From Asterias rubens (Eukaryota > Echinodermata > Asteroidea > Forcipulatida > Asteriidae), in NCBI RefSeq assembly GCF_902459465.1, contig NC_047073.1:992001-1056000 (forward strand): a stretch of DNA of 64,000 bases, read 5' to 3'. Made by a program: the position numbers and the translations under genes. Below are positions 62,301 through 64,000 of the stretch, in pieces (position 1 is the first letter of the stretch; each line of letters begins with the position of its first letter). The notes under the pieces are model-generated. The model was not told where the DNA came from, did no database searches, and was given only the letters and a program-made list of their open reading frames with translations.

Positions 62301-64000
62301 CAAACCGATGCAACTTTTTTTCCTTCGATCTCTAAACCACAAAAAGTTACTGGAACTGAAAACATTTGATAATTGTTTCCGTATTTGTGCATGGCATTGT
62401 TGGTCGGTTAATGAGATCATCAGACTATGGTGTTTCTGGTCAACAGAGTGTAGTTTCAAGTCCCTGTTGTGGCACAAGACACCATACCTACTTTGCCCTT
62501 CTAATATGACATTAAATTGTCGGTGCCATGAAATGGGATTGGTTGTGCGAAAAGAACTTTTTGTGGTAGAGTAGCGGTTACCCAGGTATTTCTGGTTCAC
62601 AAAGCAAGGGATTGGTTGTGGGAAAAGAACCCAGAACACTTTTTGTGGTAGAGTAGCGGTTACCCCGGTATTTCTTGTTCACAAAGCAAGCACCTTTGTT
62701 AACAGGTTTTTTTCAGGCTTGCGAGCTACAGTGATTAAGTTCATTTATGAGGCATCCTTGGTTGCATAACTAGAACTTTATAAAAATCATTTGGTGTAAA
62801 CATTGTGGTTTCATCTTTTGTGTGTGTTTTTTTTTTTTTTTTTTTCCATTTCATTTTATTTGCCAGCAAACATGAAAAAACACATACATGTATTAAAAAA
62901 TTGCACATCAAAGATTTACAAGAAAAAGCAACACAATGGTTATAAAAAGAGAACCCCCAAAATTATGTAAAAACACTAGCAAATTACTGAGAAACCTGGC
63001 CTGGCAGGCAGATATAAGGATTGTGTAGGAAACACCTCCAGTGGGGGTGGAACACAAAACTCTACAGACAAAACAAAAGACAAGAACCCTGGCAGGGAAA
63101 GCCAATAGCGACAGAAAGTCACTTTCAAAGTGGCTGACCTTTTGGTTCCAGACAATAACGAATATTAACAAGACAAAACACACCCTTTTGTTTCAAAAAT
63201 GTACTTTTTAAAAAGTTTGATAATTTAATCTCATGAAAGTAAATAGCATTTATAGTGTTGATTCTAAAGTTTGAAGATAAATTTCTGAGATGATTTATGT
63301 ATTAATTTTGAGAAAATGAATACCAGCACTTATTCATTGTGAAAATTACGGACCATTATGACAATCTCGTGTTATTTTATGAATTACAATTTCAGGTCCA
63401 AACAAGGCTTCTGTATGTGACATGTGGAGGATAATATGGCAGGAGAATACCACTAAGATTGTCATGCTCACCAACCTACAAGAAGGAGTCAAGGTAATTT
63501 AAGTTGCATTGGTTTATTTAGTTTGACTTTTTATTACACATGAACAACCAAAACAGTTGAAAAACCCAAATGAGGAAACACTCCGTAATCAGGTAAGGAC
63601 TTAAAACCCAATCCACATAGATAGCTTCAGGTCTGAGGTTAGCCTTTAGTCAAGTCGCACACGGCACACCGGATGGCACGCACAAGCGCCTTTACCAACT
63701 CGTTTTTGGGCCTTAAATTTTTCTTTACATTTGCCAACGATTTTGGTGGGAGAAAATGTAATGCATAATGCATAAGTGTGGTGAGTTGCTGGCTATTAAG
63801 AAGTCACAATTACTTGCATGACGTCACAAGAACGTTCGATGCAAATTAGTTACATTTTCTCCCATCAAAATCGTTGGCAAATGTAAAGAAAAACATAAGA
63901 CCCCCAAAACGAGTTGGTAAAGGCGCTTCGCGGCTTCGCCGCTTGCGGCAATAGTCTTTTTTCGTGCGTTACATTTTTGGGGCTGTGGTGCTATCCGGTG
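44284..64000 (+). CDS. Gene 2: receptor-type tyrosine phosphatase with Tie-like ectodomain (3' partial, 21 exons seen)
   Basis: Twenty-one exons give 3,034 nt; removing one surplus base in exon 9 leaves 1,011 codons. Approximate residues: signal peptide 1-30, Ig-like 1 33-130, Ig-like 2 131-214, EGF modules 215-418, FN3 repeats 419-760, transmembrane helix about 780-800, juxtamembrane to 890, then the PTP domain. Phosphatase motifs include KEKNRYANIIPYDFSRV, DSDYVNAS, YIASQGPNKAS, DMWRIIWQE and IVMLTNL. Receptor PTPs remove phosphate from phosphotyrosine in signalling proteins at the membrane. The signature HCSAGxGR loop lies beyond the window, so activity cannot be judged. The EGF block follows vertebrate Tie1/Tie2 closely, but the cytoplasmic part is a phosphatase, not a kinase. 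Confidence 0.87.
44490..44745 (+). repeat. (TTTG)n / (GGTC)n microsatellite
   Basis: About 213 bp of pure GGTC repeat (44533-44745, about 53 units) follows a TTTG/TCTG run. All six frames are open through it, so long open frames here are spurious. It is followed by a MITE-1 scrap (TAATTTCTCACTAAATAATA). Confidence 0.97.
44913..45206 (+). CDS. Gene 2 exon 2: N-terminal Ig-like domain
   Basis: The exon has 294 nt, phase 1-1, starting GDVPDFTCYNVRPL. FGAYNCEFSSP near the end fits the G-x-Y-x-C motif of an Ig fold, paired with the Cys of FTCYNV. The usual Trp is not evident, so the Ig call is tentative. Confidence 0.8.
45728..47968 (+). repeat. 112-bp tandem array of Ig-exon 5' ends with acceptor sites
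   Basis: Fifteen units precede the genuine exon 3, each with TTATTGATTGTAG (acceptor), GTGATGTATCTCCAGCCTCA and the first ~70 nt of the exon. Acceptor AGs are at 45767, 45879, 45991, 46103, 46215, 46327, 46439, 46551, 46663, 47407, 47519, 47631, 47743 and 47855. The copy at 46775 reads TGTATGTG, so its AG is lost. Reading from any upstream copy reaches AGG TGA at the unit end. Confidence 0.93.
46850..47374. mobile_element. Fold-back insertion inside the 112-bp array
   Basis: Two palindromic blocks are seen. The outer block has GCAATGGTGCGAATATGTTC / GAACATATTCGCACCATTGC (46880-47000). The second has TTTTTCGTTCCATCCGAAAA / TTTTCGGATGGAACGAAAAA (47203-47275). The insertion breaks one array unit and is flanked by TTATAT-like sequence on both sides. 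Confidence 0.75.
47969..48220 (+). CDS. Gene 2 exon 3: Ig domain 2
   Basis: The exon has 252 nt, phase 1-1, starting GDVSPASPTLTTSSGEDVTL. LRWRHDGDDV gives the core Trp and LHDAGIYECFRDG the D-x-G-x-Y-x-C motif. It is the last of 16 similar acceptors and the only one that keeps the frame open into the EGF exons. Confidence 0.88.
48387..48518 (+). CDS. Gene 2 exon 4: EGF module 1
   Basis: The exon has 132 nt, phase 1-1, starting QCSPNKFGPTCDSYC. It continues with YNGGQCDDVTGDCICPPGF and SGNSC. The WGPxC / TGxCICPPGF pattern is shared with the first EGF of Tie receptors. Confidence 0.92.
48794..48955 (+). mobile_element. SINE-A copy, sense
   Basis: TCGGTGGTCTAGTTTGTAAT (A box) and GTGGGGTCGAATCCCACC (B box) precede AATATACCTGTGATTTG and GAGTATACATGCTAAC. 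It is colinear with 12993-13160. Confidence 0.72.
49135..49281 (+). CDS. Gene 2 exon 5: EGF module 2
   Basis: The exon has 147 nt, phase 1-1, reading HDNNCFGQDCGIRCSGNSAV and LLCPKDPFGCTCAASFTGKN. The C-x-x-DPFGC-x-C block corresponds to a distinctive Tie EGF 2 feature. Confidence 0.92.
49549..49657. repeat. Perfect tRNA-like palindrome
   Basis: Both arms carry GACTAGAGTGGGAATCGAAC / GTTCGAATCCCACTCTAGTC, with CGACCTCCG / CGGAGGTCG at the centre. The B-box-like GGTTCGAATCCC appears on both strands. It looks like a head-to-head duplication of the 3' half of a tRNA or SINE. Confidence 0.8.
49851..49991 (+). CDS. Gene 2 exon 6: EGF module 3
   Basis: The exon has 141 nt, phase 1-1, starting DCPAGYFGAGCKLKCHC. 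It continues with TGKCQNVGGGCATGFTGENC. YFGxxCKLxCxC is close to Tie EGF 3. Confidence 0.92.
49992..50569 (+). other. Intron EGF3-EGF4
   Basis: 578 nt; nothing recognised. Confidence 0.35.
50570..50707 (+). CDS. Gene 2 exon 7: EGF module 4
   Basis: The exon has 138 nt, phase 1-1, starting ECPAGLFGVNCDHKCHC. It continues with NGTCPAGVMCQPDFRGEDC. Its likeness to module 3 suggests duplication; Tie1/2 have three modules. Confidence 0.92.
50992..51045 (+). CDS. Gene 2 exon 8: partial EGF module 5
   Basis: The exon has 54 nt, phase 1-1, reading NSCPYGQIGLQPNCTMCS. It is only the first third of an EGF module and links to the FN3 region. Confidence 0.78.
51416..51737 (+). CDS. Gene 2 exon 9: FN3 domain 1, with a one-base frame break
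   Basis: The exon has 322 nt. It enters in phase 1 and exits in phase 1, so its length should be a multiple of three. Frame 1 reads VPVSVIYQVSSEQD and SRTITWTK to the ACGAAAAGC run at 51478-51486. From there, frame +1 reads APQNKCPVIDYAIQYQLVKR and later SIYKVRVLARNEAGLGEF, the FN3 end motif. Without skipping one A, a TGA follows soon after. It is either an assembly error or an allele defect. Confidence 0.82.
51738..52037 (+). other. Intron 9, first part
   Basis: No feature recognised. Confidence 0.3.
52038..52410. mobile_element. MITE-3 element
   Basis: TTAAAGCCATTGGACCCTTT at the left is the exact complement of AAAGGGTCCAATGGCTTTAA at the right. The body (TTCTCGTTAACGAGAATTAC, CACAGGTTTGTTATTTGAT) has words in common with MITE-1, so the two families are probably related. 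Confidence 0.88.
52692..52807 (+). CDS. Gene 2 exon 10: FN3 domain 2, first half
   Basis: The exon has 116 nt, phase 1-0, starting EPTGSPTGFKTTSTA. ALSWSEIPCGQRNGVITKYR has the W-x-x-[IP]-P and G-x-I-x-x-Y FN3 pattern. Confidence 0.88.
53281..53449. mobile_element. Fold-back element
   Basis: TTTTCAACTAGTGGTTTAAA is mirrored by GATTAAACCACTAGTTGAAA, and GAGGCCTGGTTCTTGATAAT by TATTAAGAACCAGGCCTC. The outer ends are GGGAATCAA / TTGATTCCC. Confidence 0.82.
53539..53746 (+). CDS. Gene 2 exon 11: FN3 domain 2, second half
   Basis: The exon has 208 nt, phase 0-1, starting LSYRVLDKPYDTSF. ISGLEPSTKYDFRLKGFNSA followed by GVGEKA is the classical L-x-P-x-T-x-Y FN3 end. Confidence 0.9.
53747..54156 (+). 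other. Intron 11
   Basis: 410 nt with a weak inverted match, CTCAAAAGTCAGGCACAC / TTTGACTTTTGAGATG. No gene. Confidence 0.3.
54157..54259 (+). CDS. Gene 2 exon 12: FN3 domain 3, first half
   Basis: The exon has 103 nt, phase 1-2, reading DLPAPTKLSQDDVSDLTSST then VTIALNLPSSSEYIT. Leu-Pro-Ala-Pro is a usual FN3 opening; the FN3 Trp is replaced by L in ALNLP. Confidence 0.8.
54320..54435 (+). repeat. Dispersed repeat fragment
   Basis: GGCCTTGGTCCCCCTTCAAATG and CACCCTGTCCTTTCAAAGATG match sequence around the hAT-like insertion at 37.3-37.7 kb, giving an uninterrupted reference for that site. Confidence 0.5.
54654..55044. mobile_element. MITE-2 fold-back element, second copy
   Basis: It opens TTAAAGGAACACGTTGCCTT and closes AAGGCAACGTGTTCCTTTAA. 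The centre is TGGGAGTCAAAATTTTGACTCCCA, a perfect palindrome. Confidence 0.9.
55045..56195 (+). other. Intron 12, remaining part
   Basis: No exon or named repeat is recognised. About 55110-55740 looks like another dispersed element (AAGAGGGGCTCTAAAGTC), but its ends are not clear. Confidence 0.3.
56196..56433 (+). CDS. Gene 2 exon 13: FN3 domain 3, second half
   Basis: The exon has 238 nt, phase 2-0, starting GMQVGVWRVNRTVTRRD. The core is LESNTQYDIYLGSVSRI (L-x-x-x-T-x-Y). The Arg-rich RRDTRGSRYQRS loop is unusual for FN3. Confidence 0.82.
56823..56862 (+). CDS. Gene 2 exon 14: membrane-proximal linker
   Basis: A 40-nt exon, phase 0-1, reading EYAINWSEALRIQ. It is small but both phases fit its neighbours. 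Confidence 0.72.
56863..57773 (+). repeat. Intron 14 with a T-rich imperfect repeat
   Basis: Between about 57170 and 57550, variants of CCCTCAAAATATTATTTTAG recur many times on the pyrimidine-rich side, and complementary GTAATGAAATAATTTATT-type words follow. It is probably a degraded inverted structure. Confidence 0.4.
57774..57957 (+). repeat. 92-bp tandem duplication of the transmembrane-exon acceptor
   Basis: The segment TATTATAAATAATTATAACC to GGTAGCTGC occurs twice, at 57774 and 57866, with no visible difference. Each copy includes TTTGTTTGTCAG and the first 46 nt of the exon. Ninety-two is not a multiple of three. Confidence 0.95.
57912..58023 (+). CDS. Gene 2 exon 15: transmembrane exon
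   Basis: The exon has 112 nt, phase 1-2, starting VRKRAVPPTASPSVAA. The helix IVVPLMLLVLICVAAAVVFI is followed by R. Only the second acceptor (57910-57911) keeps the frame; the first (57818-57819) runs to a TAG. Confidence 0.87.
58229..58598 (+). mobile_element. MITE-1 copy, complete
   Basis: It opens ACAGGCAGTGGACACTATTG and closes ACCAATAGTGTCCAGTGTCT plus TTAA. The left TTAA is mutated. Confidence 0.78.
58830..58885 (+). CDS. Gene 2 exon 16: stop-transfer and juxtamembrane
   Basis: The exon has 56 nt, phase 2-1, reading RRKKGLNNSPDRRHFNAAN. The basic cluster follows the helix directly, as expected for the cytoplasmic side. Confidence 0.85.
59083..59366 (+). CDS. Gene 2 exon 17: Ala/Pro-rich linker and start of PTP domain
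   Basis: The exon has 284 nt, phase 1-0. It holds NPYSDVANEVQ, then about 25 residues of TPAxxPA repeats and a KKKK cluster. It then reads FPIPLSELKDYVSKKKKETY and FLFDYE, matching the PI-x-x-L-x-x-Y-[IV] opening of receptor PTP domains. Confidence 0.9.
59367..60819 (+). other. Intron 17
   Basis: A perfect hairpin, CCTGTCTTTATCC / GGATAAAGACAGG, lies at 59757-59786. A MITE-4 copy is listed separately, and a degraded repeat (CTTGTTCAAGGACACAGTG) follows at about 60350-60500. Confidence 0.45.
60132..60297. mobile_element. MITE-4 copy, complete
   Basis: CAGCCGATTTCACGAAACGC at the left and GAGTTTAGTGAAATCGATGG at the right are inverted ends. CTAGGATTAATCCTA and CCTAAGATTAATCCTAAG lie inside. 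About 165 bp. Confidence 0.72.
60820..60907 (+). CDS. Gene 2 exon 18: PTP motif KNRY
   Basis: The exon has 88 nt, phase 0-1, starting NLPDSDRHSCERAKDD. KEKNRYANIIP is PTP conserved motif 1 (N-x-x-KNRYxNIxPYD), completed on the next exon. Confidence 0.93.
60908..61827 (+). other. Intron 18
   Basis: 920 nt. Two long open frames in T-rich sequence show no family motif and are taken as chance. TAATAATAATAATAAC at 61178 is a short microsatellite. Confidence 0.35.
61828..61904 (+). CDS. Gene 2 exon 19: PTP motif DYVNAS
   Basis: The exon has 77 nt, phase 1-0, reading YDFSRVVLEKLPDEPDSDYV then NASYMD. DY[IV]NAS carries the phosphotyrosine-recognition Tyr typical of active domains. Confidence 0.94.
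62252..62288 (+). CDS. Gene 2 exon 20: PTP motif YIASQGP, first part
   Basis: A 37-nt exon, phase 0-1, reading GFNEPNKYIASQ; the GP follows on the next exon. This is conserved motif 3 (YIA[TS]QGP). Confidence 0.92.
62395..62490 (+). mobile_element. SINE-B fragment
   Basis: GTCGGTTAATGAGATCATC and GTAGTTTCAAGTCCCTGTTG mirror the A and B boxes of the SINE at 18.30 kb. Confidence 0.5.
62534..62693 (+). repeat. Two-copy tandem repeat
   Basis: GGGATTGGTTGTGCGAAAAG / GGGATTGGTTGTGGGAAAAG and two copies of TTTTTGTGGTAGAGTAGCGG lie head to tail. The two units differ by a short AACCCAGAACAC insertion. Confidence 0.75.
62830..63180 (-). repeat. Possible antisense retroelement tail
   Basis: A run of about 20 T followed by CATTTCATTTTATTTGCCAG and CAAACATGAAAAAACACATAC looks like an element inserted in antisense with its poly(A) at the left. 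Its class is unknown. Confidence 0.35.
63396..63493 (+). CDS. Gene 2 exon 21: PTP domain continued
   Basis: The exon has 98 nt, phase 1-0, reading GPNKASVCDMWRIIWQENT then TKIVMLTNLQEGVK. It corresponds to DFW-x-M-[IV]W and IVMLT. The usual DFW is DMW. The WPD loop and catalytic Cys loop lie beyond the window. Confidence 0.94.
63667..64000. mobile_element. Fold-back element reaching the window end
   Basis: The left end CACCGGATGGCAC pairs with GTGCTATCCGGTG at bases 63988-64000. The long arms are TTTCTTTACATTTGCCAACG / CGTTGGCAAATGTAAAGAAA and GGTGGGAGAAAATGTAA / TTACATTTTCTCCCATC. Confidence 0.85.

Overview
This is eukaryotic (animal) genomic DNA: small exons with GT..AG introns, AT-rich introns and intergenic sequence, tRNA-derived SINEs, CR1-like LINE scraps and many terminal-inverted-repeat (MITE-like) elements. 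The density of hyalin-repeat (HYR) exons points to an echinoderm. The repeat families (a TTAA-flanked element starting AAAGGCACTGGACAC and a fold-back element starting AAAGGAACACGTTGCC) look to me like those of sea stars. The phylum is fairly secure; the class is an inference.

Gene 1 (about 1-28.7 kb, + strand; the 5' end lies outside the window) encodes a giant type I membrane protein. Twenty-four HYR domains, each on one phase 1-1 exon, are followed by SEA, EGF, calcium-binding EGF, a second SEA, a third EGF, one transmembrane helix and a tyrosine-rich tail of about 73 residues that ends at 28185. The first 15 HYR exons form a recent higher-order repeat (A-B-C-D-E-F twice, then A-B-C; unit about 4.3-4.9 kb). 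The remaining nine are diverged but keep the same three-exon order, so the array is nested: single HYR, then triplet, then sextet, then amplified sextet. Introns hold a 31-bp minisatellite (13 units), a 90-bp satellite (9 units) and many dispersed repeats.

The 28.2-44.3 kb interval is intergenic. I recognise no gene there, only a 3' UTR and dispersed elements, including a hAT-like element with an 8-bp target-site duplication and a segment duplicated just upstream of gene 2.

Gene 2 (44284 to beyond 64000, + strand) encodes a receptor-type protein tyrosine phosphatase. It has a signal peptide, two Ig-like domains, four to five EGF modules that resemble those of Tie receptors, about three FN3 domains, a transmembrane helix, an Ala/Pro-rich juxtamembrane segment and the N-terminal half of a PTP catalytic domain. 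The catalytic Cys region lies past the window end. Three features could disturb its mRNA: an array of 112-bp units that repeats the acceptor and 5' part of the second Ig exon, a 92-bp duplication of the acceptor of the transmembrane exon, and an exon that is one base too long (FN3-1, in an AAAA run).

Both genes are cell-surface proteins on the same strand. Nothing in the sequence shows that they act together.
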